Shown here one piece after another: positions 1-8,103 of a stretch of DNA of 22,570 nucleotides. The notes below the pieces were generated by a model that saw only the letters and a list, made by a program, of their open reading frames with translations, was not told the origin of the DNA and did no database searches. Position 1 is the first letter of the stretch; each line of letters starts with the position of its first letter. This DNA is from Dehalococcoidia bacterium (GTDB lineage Bacteria; Chloroflexota; Dehalococcoidia; JACQUA01): assembly GCA_030689845.1 (NCBI GenBank), contig JAUYHV010000224.1, positions 1 through 22,570 on the forward strand, given 5' to 3'. The translations under genes and the position numbers were made by a program.

Positions 1-312
1 TTCAAAAGGGACTCCCCAGCCTGCCATCTGCTCTATCCTCAGGGGCTGTTCAATGAGTGTGTTTCTGACCCACTCCTGGTTGCTGAGATACTCTCCGGCC
101 TCCACGATTTCCTTCAGCCATGCGTCAAATTCCCCGTCAGGTGTTGGCGCCAGCATACTGTTGGTGAAGGTACTGGCGCCACTGCGGGCAACAACAGCTT
201 TGTCTATCAGTGTTACGTTTTCAACAAAGTCGCTGGCCCGTATGGCCGCCCAGCAGCCTGCCAGCCCTCCTCCTATCACCAGGACATCGGTCTCGATTAC
301 CTGTTTAGCCAT
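1..312 (-). CDS. FAD-binding flavoprotein, fumarate reductase/succinate dehydrogenase type, N-terminal part
   Basis: The visible 104 codons start at ATG 312 with a GGAGG Shine-Dalgarno 5 nt upstream, and the gene runs off the left edge. Near the N terminus the reading DVLVIGGGLAGCWAAI is a classical GxGxxG dinucleotide fold for FAD. It is followed about 25 residues later by an acidic/basic strand end (TLIDKA) and an R-S-G-A-S motif, which in succinate dehydrogenase, fumarate reductase and adenylylsulfate reductase flavoproteins lies next to the FAD. The family moves electrons between an organic acid or similar substrate and an iron-sulfur or quinone partner. Only about a fifth of a normal-length protein is present, so substrate and partner cannot be read. 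A long leader (313-704) with a candidate promoter at 433-460 precedes it. Confidence 0.85.
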   Translation of the reverse strand, partial: MAKQVIETDVLVIGGGLAGCWAAIRASDFVENVTLIDKAVVARSGASTFTNSMLAPTPDGEFDAWLKEIVEAGEYLSNQEWVRNTLIEQPLRIEQMAGWGVPFE

Positions 313-432
313 CCAGCCTCCTTAACAATAAGTTTTACTAACCTTTACAGAGATAAAACATCTCCGGGGAATGCCCGGCACGGATGCAACGGTATGCCGT
401 GATAGAGAAACACACCCCGCATGATAAACCCT

Positions 433-460
433 ATTTTACAATAAAAACCCGGAGAAGCAA
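433..460 (-). promoter_or_regulatory. Candidate sigma-A-type promoter for the flavoprotein gene
   Basis: On the minus strand TTGCTT (460-455) is followed after 16 nt by TAAAAT (438-433). The -10 matches five of six consensus bases, the -35 three of six. It would give a leader of roughly 115 nt to the ATG at 312. Read by eye only. Confidence 0.35.
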
Positions 461-635
461 CCCCGAGTCCCGATTTTATAAATAAAATATACATTCACCG
501 GACCCAACCCGCACGTTGGGCTCAAAGGAAACAGCCTTTCCAATATTGACAGGAGTATTATTCTCCCGCCCGGGCCTCAAGCCGTAAGGTTACTCTCTGC
601 ACCCGCCGATATTAATATTTTTTCCGGTTATATTA

Positions 636-684
636 ATGTGACGTAAATCAGGCCAATGTGTGTCACATAAAGATGGAATGTGAC
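636..684. promoter_or_regulatory. Cluster of three ATGTGAC half-sites in inverted arrangement
   Basis: ATGTGAC occurs at 636-642 and 678-684, with its exact complement GTCACAT at 662-668 between them. The second and third form an inverted repeat with a 9-nt centre, and the first and second form one with a 19-nt centre. The cluster lies 20 nt past the stop codon of the HEPN-like gene and upstream of the flavoprotein gene. It could be an operator or a hairpin; no T-run follows, so it is not a standard terminator. Confidence 0.4.
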
Positions 685-704
685 TTCATTGTATGGCTAT
701 TCGT

Positions 705-1526
705 TCAGTCTGCTTTTAGTGGCTCGCTTCGCAGATATTCAATAAGCTGTGACACTTTCTCACAATATAACGGGAAAATGGAAAACAGCCCCAAGACATT
801 AAGTCTATCAAAATGCTTTCCGGTTGGATGACCTGCTTCATTTCGATTAATGCGAATTATAGTGAACACACCATCTAACAACAATTCAAGTCCATCTTTT
901 ATAGGTAGGGGTAGCGTTTTTATATGGGGAATCAATTGTTTCCTTAATTCCAAGTATATTCTTGAGATTTTGTCTTCATCAATGCTTTTCTGCATTTTGG
1001 TGGCCGCTACCGGTGGTAAGGCTTGCTGAAGAGCCTGAGCTAAGTCAAGCATCAGCTTCTCAGAACCCACACCCAACATAACAAGAGAAGCCGCGTAGGT
1101 GCCTCGTGCGAAACAATCTAAACCCTCTGTCACATAAGTCAAAGCTATTGAATCGATGTTTGGTGCCACGGATTTTAGGTGTTCCAAGTACCCGTCCATG
1201 TCATAAGGTATAGGATCAGGAGAGTCAAGAACCGATTTCCCATACTCGGTAAGTCTGAAAAAAGGTAAATCAAGATGTTGATCATTATATCCTGGTAATA
1301 GTATTCCTTGAACAATGAATGACCAGAATACTTCTTGGGCCTTAACTTTATCAGAGGATTCGAGCGGTTCCTGGCCTGTTTTCAAAGGTGGTATGAATCC
1401 CAGGTCCGCTGCATATTTAGCAATCTGGTCATAGATAGAGCCGCCAAACTGTCTAGGGCTAGGGCTATCCCAATTGAGTTTTTTTAGTACAGCAACGAAA
1501 CAAATTCGCACCTGTGAAATATCCAT
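705..1526 (-). CDS. HEPN-like domain protein of unknown target
   Basis: This is a 273-aa soluble protein with no signal peptide or membrane helix. Residues 85-125 (FFRLTEYGKSVLDS and on) look like a winged-helix wing followed by a linker. The C-terminal half (about 130-265) is helical and carries R-N-E-A-G-H, an R-x4-H motif with Arg228 and His233, the signature of HEPN nucleases and HEPN fold proteins. HEPN proteins commonly act in toxin-antitoxin, abortive infection or RNA cleavage systems, but many are uncharacterised. Start at ATG 1526 is supported by GAGGCGAGG just upstream and by an extended -10 at 1572-1580. It is divergent from a second R-x4-H protein at 1735-2580 and both are AT-richer than their surroundings, suggesting joint acquisition. 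The exact family is not recognised. Confidence 0.7.
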   Translation of the reverse strand: MDISQVRICFVAVLKKLNWDSPSPRQFGGSIYDQIAKYAADLGFIPPLKTGQEPLESSDKVKAQEVFWSFIVQGILLPGYNDQHLDLPFFRLTEYGKSVLDSPDPIPYDMDGYLEHLKSVAPNIDSIALTYVTEGLDCFARGTYAASLVMLGVGSEKLMLDLAQALQQALPPVAATKMQKSIDEDKISRIYLELRKQLIPHIKTLPLPIKDGLELLLDGVFTIIRINRNEAGHPTGKHFDRLNVLGLFSIFPLYCEKVSQLIEYLRSEPLKAD

Positions 1527-1571
1527 TTATCGCCTCGCCTCACGTTGATTACGGGTTTCATCTGAATAGTA

Positions 1572-1580
1572 ATTATAGCA
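1572..1580 (-). promoter_or_regulatory. Extended -10 promoter of the HEPN-like gene
   Basis: The minus strand reads TGCTATAAT at 1580-1572, a perfect -10 hexamer with the TGn extension that can work without a good -35. It lies about 45 nt upstream of the ATG at 1526. Confidence 0.5.
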
Positions 1581-1621
1581 CGATAGGTACAATTGCAGTT
1601 ATAAGCACGTATTTGAAAGAG

Positions 1622-1649
1622 TTTACAGTTTGGCTTGATGTTCTATAAG
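1622..1649 (+). promoter_or_regulatory. Candidate promoter of the plus-strand HEPN-like gene
   Basis: TTTACA (1622-1627) and TATAAG (1644-1649) each match the sigma-A consensus at five of six positions and are separated by 16 nt. The leader to ATG 1735 would be about 80 nt and contains the hairpin at 1686-1701. Confidence 0.5.
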
Positions 1650-1685
1650 AGAAGAACTGCCATATTCACAGCCCCGGGTATGTCT

Positions 1686-1701
1686 GCCTTGTTGGCAAGG
1701 C
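1686..1701 (+). other. Perfect 6-bp stem-loop in the leader of the second HEPN-like gene
   Basis: GCCTTG (1686-1691) pairs with CAAGGC (1696-1701) around a TTGG tetraloop. No U-run follows, so it is a leader hairpin or protein binding site rather than a terminator. It lies 33 nt before the chosen start. Confidence 0.4.
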
Positions 1702-1734
1702 CTGTCCGATGTAGAATTATTGGTAAGGTACGCG

Positions 1735-2580
1735 ATGAACACGAATCATAATGAACCCACCAGAAGCTGTTTCTATTACTGGTTTGTGGAGCCACTTAAA
1801 TCTGGGTATGAGGACAACGGTTCCTTACAGCCAGCTTTTTCAATCCCAGTAGAGACACAATTTGGCAAATGTGAACTTGCGCTATTTTGTGATTCTGAGG
1901 GACAGCCAGATTTTATTCGGCTTAAGATTCCGGGATTTGCGGGTGAAGACATTCAGGAGTTCAAGCAAGAACACGTTGAATTGCTACAGACAGTTAAAGA
2001 ACACCTCGTTTCTATCCTTCGGCTAACGTATGACTCTGAGACTGAGATTGCTCGTTACGCAATGTGGGCGTTTCCCGAAGATGGTAAGCAATACTCTTAC
2101 GGCATATCTATACAGGAACTACAGGGACAGCGCCCAGCCTTTCCAGCGGTAGCGGTACGTAATGCTTTCGTAGGTACTTGGGACAAACGTACTGAAATCA
2201 AATTACTGACTGATGCTTTAGATAAGAAGATACCACTTCAATATCGCTATCTCTCGCTCTACAAGATATTGGAGAATCACTTTAAGAAACATGGCAAATG
2301 GCTAAATGATGAACTGGATGCGTTTCTCAGTCAATTCTCCGTTGAATTTAATAAAATGAGCATTCAACTCTCGCTGGTTCAGTATCTGCATGCTCTGAGG
2401 GACAAGTGCGCTCATATCAGAACTGGAAAGGATATACTGGGAGTTACCCAGCTTAGCCTGGGGCAAGCGGCGGAGGTTGGGAGATTTATTCCTTTTTTTA
2501 GAAATGTGTGCATAGTGTTGCTAAACTCCATCTCCGATGGCAAATTTACACTTAAGCTGTTATCTGAGAAGCACGAGTAG
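1735..2580 (+). CDS. HEPN-like protein with C-terminal R-x4-H motif
   Basis: A 281-aa soluble protein. ATG 1735 was chosen because AAGG sits 6 nt upstream; a TTG at 1720 would add five residues but has no clear ribosome binding site. The N-terminal half (about 1-150) is a mixed alpha/beta region of no recognised family. The C-terminal half is helical, with YRYLSLYKILENHF (from about residue 183) and then R-D-K-C-A-H (Arg222, His227), an R-x4-H HEPN motif. The layout is loosely reminiscent of proteins annotated as MauJ-like, but that is from memory and weak. It is divergent from the minus-strand HEPN-like gene, with 208 bp between the starts and a promoter for each. No nucleotidyltransferase (MNT) partner, which often accompanies HEPN toxins, is adjacent. 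Function unknown. Confidence 0.68.
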   Translation: MNTNHNEPTRSCFYYWFVEPLKSGYEDNGSLQPAFSIPVETQFGKCELALFCDSEGQPDFIRLKIPGFAGEDIQEFKQEHVELLQTVKEHLVSILRLTYDSETEIARYAMWAFPEDGKQYSYGISIQELQGQRPAFPAVAVRNAFVGTWDKRTEIKLLTDALDKKIPLQYRYLSLYKILENHFKKHGKWLNDELDAFLSQFSVEFNKMSIQLSLVQYLHALRDKCAHIRTGKDILGVTQLSLGQAAEVGRFIPFFRNVCIVLLNSISDGKFTLKLLSEKHE

Positions 2581-2925
2581 GAACTCTGTCCCACGAATCA
2601 ATGGTTTCATCTAGTGTACGGTTTTATGTGCTGTCTGCGTATCTATATTCGGTCTCAACCAAGACCTGGTTAGTGCAAATAACCCGAGAGGTAACATTCT
2701 GACGTTTTGTGTGATGAACCCTACCAATAGTGTATGATTCTGACATGTGTGCAATCCAACTCCACCTGGTAAAAACAAAGTACCTGGTGGCAATGCTGCA
2801 CGGATACTCAACCTGTAAAAAGTCCCGGCCTGTACCTGGTTGAATTATTGCCAGGCAGGTAATCCCGGACAGAGAAGAGAGAAATTCCTTCTCAATACCC
2901 GGGGAATGAAAAAAGGGCTCGCATA
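2581..2925. other. Intergenic region with four ACCTGGT heptamers
   Basis: No gene is supported in these 345 bases between two convergent genes. ACCTGGT occurs four times (2664-2670, 2764-2770, 2782-2788, 2834-2840) in the same orientation with irregular spacing. No clear terminator is visible for either flanking gene. Confidence 0.5.
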
Positions 2926-4509
2926 TTAGGACCTGGGCATGAGGTCCATGGTAGCCTTCCCTTCCGCCAGGTACCTCTCTTCAACGACGATGGTCCTGGG
3001 TAAAGCTTCCTTTTCCAGTTTCGGCAGGCCGTAGCGCGCCCAGTCCTTTTTAGTCTGTTCCAGGTACCTGGCCGGCGGCAGGGACACCACGGGATACGGG
3101 ATGTAGGGCCTGGTGGCGTCAATGAAGGCTCCCACTCCGGGCCAGGTGTGTTCCCCGGAACGTTTTTTCAGTTCGGCTTCGAGGGAAGGAGCGGCGGAAT
3201 AGTCCAGGGCGTTGGCGCTTAAACCTTCGATGAAGTGGATGTCCCTCTTCTCAGGGGTCAGGGTTGTCCTGAAGGTCAGCGCCCAGAGGACATTGTCCAG
3301 GTCGTAGATATCGATGTCGTCATCCGTAACCACAACGAATTTGCCCAACCGCGGCTGAAGTATGTTGAAAACCTCCCTGGCAACCCTTTCCGGGTGGGAA
3401 TCATCGGTTTTTCTTATGGAGACAATAATAAACCTGCCCTGGGCGCTTTCGGGCATGTTGATGTCCTCCACACCTTCGATGCCGGCGTCCAGGAGTTTTT
3501 TCAATGTAAGGGCTTCCATGCCCACGTGCCTCAGTTTACTGCTTTCGCTGGGAGGCATCTGGCTGATGTAAGCCTGGTAAATAGGATTATTCCTGAAGGT
3601 GATGCACTGGACCTCCATGACCGGGCTGTAAGTGGCGCATCCCTGGTATCCCGTGACCTCGCCGAACGGCCCCTCGATGTCATGGGGCCGTTCGCTCCGG
3701 GGGCGGATTATGCTCTCGATGACTATCTCGGAGGAAGCCGGAACAGCCAGGTCGATAGTCAGGCATTTTACCATTTCCACAGGACTCCCCCTCAATCCTC
3801 CGGCAACGCTCAGCTCATCCATATCCCCGGGGATGCGGGTAGCGGAAGCCAGTCCCACGGCAGGGTCCACGCCGATGAGGGTGGCAACGGGTGTTGGCAG
3901 ACCCCGTCCTTCGTATTTTTTTACATGGCCCTGAATGTGGGAACCCAGGCTGAAATTAACTCCCATTTCCGCGGGGTTTTCCCTGAGCATGGACCTGTAG
4001 GTACCCATGTTATAAGCGCCGCTGTCGGGATCCCTGGTAATATGGCAGGGAGCTGTGAGGAACCCCAGACCACGGTTCCAGTTACCGTCTTTTTCCGGCG
4101 TCCAGACCGGCACGGGGAACCTGTGCAGGTTGATATCGCCGCCTTTTAAAACATTTTCCTGGCAGCTTCCCTTGCCGACCATGACCGGCGGAATGGGTTT
4201 CCCCAGGGCATCGGCCCAGCGCTTGCGTATGGCTGCCATCACTTCGGACTTAGGGCCGTGGGGGTCGATTCCCAGTGACAGGGCGTAAGTTTTATAAGAA
4301 CCGCCGAAAGCCCCTACCACAACGGGGATAGAAAAGCCCTTAACTTTGTCGAAGGAGACGGCGAACCTGTTGTCCTCGGAATATCCCTGGTAGATCCAGC
4401 GCATGACCATGCTTATCTCCCAGTTTTTATCCACTTCCGCACTGACGTGTCTCAGGAGTTCATTTTTCTCCAAGGCAGCCAACAACTCTCTTAAATCACT
4501 GTAACTCAC
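2926..4509 (-). CDS. UbiD family (de)carboxylase, prenylated-FMN dependent
   Basis: A 527-aa protein of full UbiD length. The catalytic Arg is in NMGTYR (Asn167, Arg172), a likely metal/prFMN-phosphate ligand His is His191 (GSHIQGH), and the two catalytic acids are Glu279 and Glu284 in EGPFGE. These correspond to the Arg and Glu-x4-Glu network known from fungal Fdc1 and bacterial UbiD. The family (de)carboxylates alpha,beta-unsaturated or aromatic acids in the cytoplasm and needs prenylated FMN made by UbiX, which is not in this window. The start is GTG 4509: AGGAGG at 4518-4523 lies 8 nt upstream. It is divergent from the formate dehydrogenase gene. Similarity to the second UbiD (18055-19479) is confined to family motifs, and this protein is about 50 residues longer, so the two are not recent duplicates. 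Substrate unknown. Confidence 0.93.
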   Translation of the reverse strand: MSYSDLRELLAALEKNELLRHVSAEVDKNWEISMVMRWIYQGYSEDNRFAVSFDKVKGFSIPVVVGAFGGSYKTYALSLGIDPHGPKSEVMAAIRKRWADALGKPIPPVMVGKGSCQENVLKGGDINLHRFPVPVWTPEKDGNWNRGLGFLTAPCHITRDPDSGAYNMGTYRSMLRENPAEMGVNFSLGSHIQGHVKKYEGRGLPTPVATLIGVDPAVGLASATRIPGDMDELSVAGGLRGSPVEMVKCLTIDLAVPASSEIVIESIIRPRSERPHDIEGPFGEVTGYQGCATYSPVMEVQCITFRNNPIYQAYISQMPPSESSKLRHVGMEALTLKKLLDAGIEGVEDINMPESAQGRFIIVSIRKTDDSHPERVAREVFNILQPRLGKFVVVTDDDIDIYDLDNVLWALTFRTTLTPEKRDIHFIEGLSANALDYSAAPSLEAELKKRSGEHTWPGVGAFIDATRPYIPYPVVSLPPARYLEQTKKDWARYGLPKLEKEALPRTIVVEERYLAEGKATMDLMPRS

Positions 4510-4720
4510 CTTTTATTCCTCCTTTTTGTTTAACTTTGCTGGGTGGCAAACGCACCCGGTCGGAATGACGGCCCCGGACTTATTCAGTCAAGACCCGCTT
4601 CCGGCGCAGTCCGTGGATTTTACCATAAATTTTGTGCATTCACGGATTGCAGGCGTATTTCAGGCTATTTCAAAGTATTCGGGGCTGGTTCAATGTCCCC
4701 GGAGCCTCGTTTGAAAAAGC

Positions 4721-4790
4721 CTTCCGCGAAACGCCACAAATCCCCCATTTCCCCCTTTAATAAAGGGGGACTAAGGGGGATTTAAAGAAC
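4721..4790. repeat. Palindromic C5/G5 repeat, copy 1 (half-length)
   Basis: The core is CCCCCTTTAATAAAGGGGG (4751-4769), flanked by a further CCCCC and GGGGG. On the left it carries the arm TTCCGCGAAACGCCACAAAT. The same arm, reverse-complemented, closes copy 2 at about 11336-11352. Related copies lie at 11261-11356 and 21836-21963. It looks like a non-autonomous dispersed palindrome (REP/MITE type). Confidence 0.75.
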
Positions 4791-4836
4791 CTTTTTTTCT
4801 TTTTTTTCGTATCTGTGATATTATAAAAGCCTGTGT

Positions 4837-4866
4837 TTGCCATCGAAACTATTATCGTTTTATTAT
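4837..4866 (+). promoter_or_regulatory. Candidate promoter of fdhA
   Basis: TTGCCA (4837-4842) and TATTAT (4861-4866) are each one base off consensus, with an 18-nt spacer. The transcript would have a leader of about 90 nt before ATG 4963. Confidence 0.5.
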
Positions 4867-4962
4867 GCCTCATCTCAGGAATATTTGTGCATTTTTATGT
4901 CACTTCACCGATTTTACCCTGTCAAAGAGCCCACCGGATAGTTTTTTGTTGGAGGCTAACCA

Positions 4963-7701
4963 ATGGATGAAATAAACCTTACCATAGACAGCACTAAGGT
5001 TACCGTGAAAAAGGGCGCTAAGGTCCTCCAGGCGGCCCTGGATGCCGGTATTTATATCCCGGCTCTCTGTTACGATCCCGACCTTAAACCTAACGGCGCC
5101 TGCCGGCTTTGTGTTGTGGAAGTGGACAACATGGAAGGCACCCCCCTTTCCTGCGAACTGGAAGCTGCCGAAGGAATGGTTGTACGCAGTAATTCCCCGG
5201 CTTTGAAGGAAATAAGGCAGCGTATCATCGAGATTATAAAGGCGGACCATGCCAACGACTGTATGATGTGCCCCAAGAACGAGCACTGCGATTTACAGAA
5301 GGCGACCAACTTCGTCAACGTGGACAAGCGGGTGTCGAAAAAACTCGCCTGGCTGGCCGTATCCGATACCAGCAACCCCTTCTTCAACTTCGATATGCGG
5401 CGGTGTATCCTTTGCAGCAAGTGCGTCCGGGTCTGCGACCAGGTGGTAGGAGCCAGCGCCCTGGAGGTCAAGGGCAGGGGTTTCTCCAGCCACATCGGGC
5501 CCAAAACAGGCAAACAGATAATAGATTCCACCTGTATCTCCTGTGGTTCCTGCGTTGCCAAATGTCCCACCGCCGCTATTTTGGAAAAGGTTTTCAGGGT
5601 GCCTACCGAAGAGGTAAAATCCGTCTGCACCTATTGCGGCGTGGGCTGCGGTATTTACCTGGGCCTGTATTTCGGCCAGCTTGCCTCTGTCCGGGGAGAC
5701 AAGGATGCCCCGTCCAACCGCGGTTATCTCTGTGTCAAGGGCCGGTACGGCATCACCGAATTTGTAAACCACGAAGACCGCCTGCTGACACCCCTGGTTC
5801 GGGATGATGGCGGCGACTTGGAACAGGCTTCCTGGGAAGATGCCCTGGAACTGGTAGGAAAAACTTTCCTCAAGTACAATAAGGACGAGGTGGCGGTTAT
5901 TGCCTCGGCCAAGTGCACTAACGAAGATAATTACGTTATACAGAAATTCGCCCGGACAGTCCTGGGCACCAATAATGTCGACCACTGCGCCCGCCTGTGC
6001 CATGCCCCGACGGTATCCGGCCTGGCCGAGACCTTCGGCAGCGGAGCTATGACCAACTCCATTCAGGAAATCAGCGGAGCTGCCTGCATCATGGCTGTCG
6101 GCTCCAACACCTCGGCAGCGCACCCGGTCATAGGCATGCAGATAACCAAAGCGGTCAAAAAAGGCAGCAAACTGATTGTAATAAACCCCAGGGAGATAGA
6201 CCTCTGCCGTAACGCTACACTCTGGCTCAGCAACCGTCCCGGCAGCGATGTGGCCCTGCTTATGGGCATGATGAAAATCATAGTGGACGAGGGGTTGGAG
6301 GACAAAAAATTTATTTCGAAGCGCACTGAGAACTATGAAGTTTTTAAAGCCTCCCTGGAAAAATTCGACCTGAATTTCGTCGAAAAAACTACCGGTGTCC
6401 CCCGGGAAAAGATAGTGGAAGCTGCGAGGATTTATGCCTCCAGCAAGCCCGCCTCTATCCTTTATGCCATGGGAATTACTCAGCACAGCCATGGAACCGA
6501 TAATGTCATGGCCATAGCCAATCTGGCAATGCTTACGGGGAACATCGGCAAACCGTCCAGCGGCGTGAACCCTCTCCGGGGTCACAATAACGTGCAGGGT
6601 TCTTGTGACATGGGCGCCCTGCCTGATGTTCTGCCGGGATACCAGAAAGTAAGCGACGCGGATGTGCGGAAAAAATTCGAAAAAATGTGGGGGGATTGCG
6701 CCCTGGATAGCAAACCGGGACTTACCCTGACGGAAATCTTCAAGGCAGCCAGGGAGGGAAAAATCAAGGCCATGTACATAATGGGCGAAAACCCCGCCCT
6801 GAGCGATCCGGACCTCCAGCACGTGTGGGAAGCCCTGGAGAACCTGGAATTCCTGGTGGTGCAGGACCTGTTCCTCAATCCGACGGGCAGGCGCGCCCAC
6901 GTGGTGCTTCCGGCATGCAGTTTCGTTGAGAAAGACGGCACCTTTACCAACACGGAACGGCGAGTGCAGCGGGTCCGCAAGGCCCTGGAACCTACGGGGG
7001 AATCGCGGCCGGACTGGTTAATCGTTTCTCAGATAGCCAAAAGTATGGGGGCCTCCGGCTTCGAGTTCGACCACCCGTCACAGATTATGGCTGAAATCGC
7101 CAGCCTTGCTCCCATTTACGAAGGGATAAGCTACGAACGCCTGGAAAGCGGCGGCCTGCAATGGCCGTGCACCACCTCCGACCACCCCGGCACGCCCATT
7201 CTCCACACGCAGAAATTCACCCGCGGCAAGGGGAAATTTATGCCCCTGAAATACAGGCCGCCTGCCGAGGAGGCAAGCAAGGAATATCCATTAATACTGA
7301 CCACTGAACGAAGCCCCTACCAGTTCCACACGGGCACCCTTACCAGGAGGGTGGAGGGGTTGATGGAACTGAGAGGGGAAGAACTTGTGGAGATAAATCC
7401 GGCGGATGCCGGACCTCTCGGCATAGCCGGCGGCGATATGGTCAAGGTGACTTCCGCCCGGGGCGAGGTGGAGGCAAAAGCCAAAGTTACTTCGGTCTCG
7501 CCTCCGGGGGTTGTGAGCATGACCTTTCATTTCGGGGAGAGCCCCACTAACGTGCTTACCGGAAATGCCCTGGACCCTGTGGCAAAGATACCCGAGCTAA
7601 AGGTGACGGCGGTGCGCATTGAGAAGTCTGGGAACGGCGGTGGGGATGACGAAGATGACTTTCTCGAACATATAGCTTCGGAGGAGATTTCAGACAGTTA
7701 A
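4963..7701 (+). CDS. fdhA: Formate dehydrogenase alpha subunit, NuoG-like N terminus, Cys type
   Basis: A 912-aa cytoplasmic enzyme that interconverts formate and CO2. Domains in order: a [2Fe-2S] ferredoxin domain (Cys36, 47, 50, 64); a His-Cys3 [4Fe-4S] site (His96, Cys100, 103, 109); two [4Fe-4S] ferredoxin sites (Cys148/151/154/158 and Cys191/194/197/201); the catalytic-domain cluster (Cys222, 225, 229, 257); the molybdopterin body; and a dinucleotide-binding C-terminal domain from about residue 775. The Mo/W ligand position reads ARLCHAP with Cys346 (codon TGC at 5998-6000), where many homologues have selenocysteine. The size matches FdhA of acetogenic clostridia. ATG 4963 has GGAGG 8-9 nt upstream. 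The last 25 residues are very acidic. No NuoF/NuoE-like partner is adjacent, so the electron acceptor (ferredoxin or a subunit encoded elsewhere) is unknown. A 76-aa gene follows after 59 nt. Confidence 0.92.
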   Translation: MDEINLTIDSTKVTVKKGAKVLQAALDAGIYIPALCYDPDLKPNGACRLCVVEVDNMEGTPLSCELEAAEGMVVRSNSPALKEIRQRIIEIIKADHANDCMMCPKNEHCDLQKATNFVNVDKRVSKKLAWLAVSDTSNPFFNFDMRRCILCSKCVRVCDQVVGASALEVKGRGFSSHIGPKTGKQIIDSTCISCGSCVAKCPTAAILEKVFRVPTEEVKSVCTYCGVGCGIYLGLYFGQLASVRGDKDAPSNRGYLCVKGRYGITEFVNHEDRLLTPLVRDDGGDLEQASWEDALELVGKTFLKYNKDEVAVIASAKCTNEDNYVIQKFARTVLGTNNVDHCARLCHAPTVSGLAETFGSGAMTNSIQEISGAACIMAVGSNTSAAHPVIGMQITKAVKKGSKLIVINPREIDLCRNATLWLSNRPGSDVALLMGMMKIIVDEGLEDKKFISKRTENYEVFKASLEKFDLNFVEKTTGVPREKIVEAARIYASSKPASILYAMGITQHSHGTDNVMAIANLAMLTGNIGKPSSGVNPLRGHNNVQGSCDMGALPDVLPGYQKVSDADVRKKFEKMWGDCALDSKPGLTLTEIFKAAREGKIKAMYIMGENPALSDPDLQHVWEALENLEFLVVQDLFLNPTGRRAHVVLPACSFVEKDGTFTNTERRVQRVRKALEPTGESRPDWLIVSQIAKSMGASGFEFDHPSQIMAEIASLAPIYEGISYERLESGGLQWPCTTSDHPGTPILHTQKFTRGKGKFMPLKYRPPAEEASKEYPLILTTERSPYQFHTGTLTRRVEGLMELRGEELVEINPADAGPLGIAGGDMVKVTSARGEVEAKAKVTSVSPPGVVSMTFHFGESPTNVLTGNALDPVAKIPELKVTAVRIEKSGNGGGDDEDDFLEHIASEEISDS

Positions 7702-7760
7702 TATCTGTTTGGAGCATCCTGAAGGGTGTTTCAAACGTTGATTCAAAAAAGGTGAGGTAA

Positions 7761-7991
7761 ATGAAAGAAAATTTATTGAGGCTGAAGACAATCATGGAGG
7801 AACGGGAGAGGGTGTTTAACAAGGTAGCAAAGGATTACGATTACAACAGGAAAAATCCCCCACCCACCATGGACGGGGCCATTGTAGGCATGGAAAAAAG
7901 CGTTGCCGCTTTGTTCAATTCCCACACGGAGCTGGTGGAAGCCTACCGGGAATATATTACCGCCTTGGAGAAAGAATCCGGGATTCAGTAA
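7761..7991 (+). CDS. Small helical protein downstream of fdhA, function unknown
   Basis: A 76-aa charged protein, almost certainly all alpha-helical, with a possible coiled coil around residues 1-30 (MEERERVFNKVAKDYD) and a second helix in 45-72. It has no cysteines, signal peptide or membrane segment. AGGTGAGG lies about 3 nt before ATG 7761 and the gene follows fdhA by 59 nt on the same strand without a visible terminator, so co-transcription is likely. It might be an accessory or assembly protein for the formate dehydrogenase, but that is inferred only from position. Family not recognised. Confidence 0.7.
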   Translation: MKENLLRLKTIMEERERVFNKVAKDYDYNRKNPPPTMDGAIVGMEKSVAALFNSHTELVEAYREYITALEKESGIQ

Positions 7992-8103
7992 ATTTAAACA
8001 CAGGACAAAACACTAAATACGGATGTTACCTCCCTGTTGCTGGTGATGGTTCCGGGTTTTGCCAAAGACTTTTTTGACCGGCTTTGTAATATTACTCATC
8101 GAG

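Larger units (their letters stand above)
313..704. other. Intergenic region between flavoprotein and HEPN-like gene
   Basis: These 392 bases hold no convincing gene. They contain a candidate minus-strand promoter (433-460), a small hairpin with CCCAAC/GTTGGG arms at 503-520, and three ATGTGAC half-sites at 636-684. It is the only space available for the control region of the flavoprotein gene. Confidence 0.6.
4510..4962. other. Divergent control region between ubiD and fdhA
   Basis: This 453-bp gap has no supported gene. It holds a candidate minus promoter for ubiD (TTGAAA at 4673-4668, 16 nt, TGCAAT at 4651-4646; weak), a palindromic repeat at 4721-4790, a pyrimidine run at 4791-4808 and a good plus promoter at 4837-4866. 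Confidence 0.6.

Noticed and set aside
2664..2840. Four ACCTGGT heptamers as a binding-site array
   Set aside because: The spacing is irregular, the word is common in this genome's coding style, and both flanking genes end here, so no promoter is expected.
3235..4149. 304-aa plus-strand frame inside the first ubiD gene
   Set aside because: Antisense shadow of a gene with intact catalytic motifs; no recognisable domain.
4751..4808. Intrinsic terminator formed by the C5/G5 palindrome and T-runs
   Set aside because: The T-run begins more than 20 nt after the stem and no gene on the plus strand ends upstream, so the palindrome is better explained as a dispersed repeat.
5998..6000. Selenocysteine in the formate dehydrogenase active site
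   Set aside because: The codon is TGC, not TGA; the enzyme is the cysteine form.
5293..6900. Long 535-aa open frame on the minus strand opposite fdhA
   Set aside because: It overlaps the well-supported formate dehydrogenase along its whole length, shows no domain or ribosome binding site, and is rich in residues typical of antisense frames in GC-rich third-position genes.
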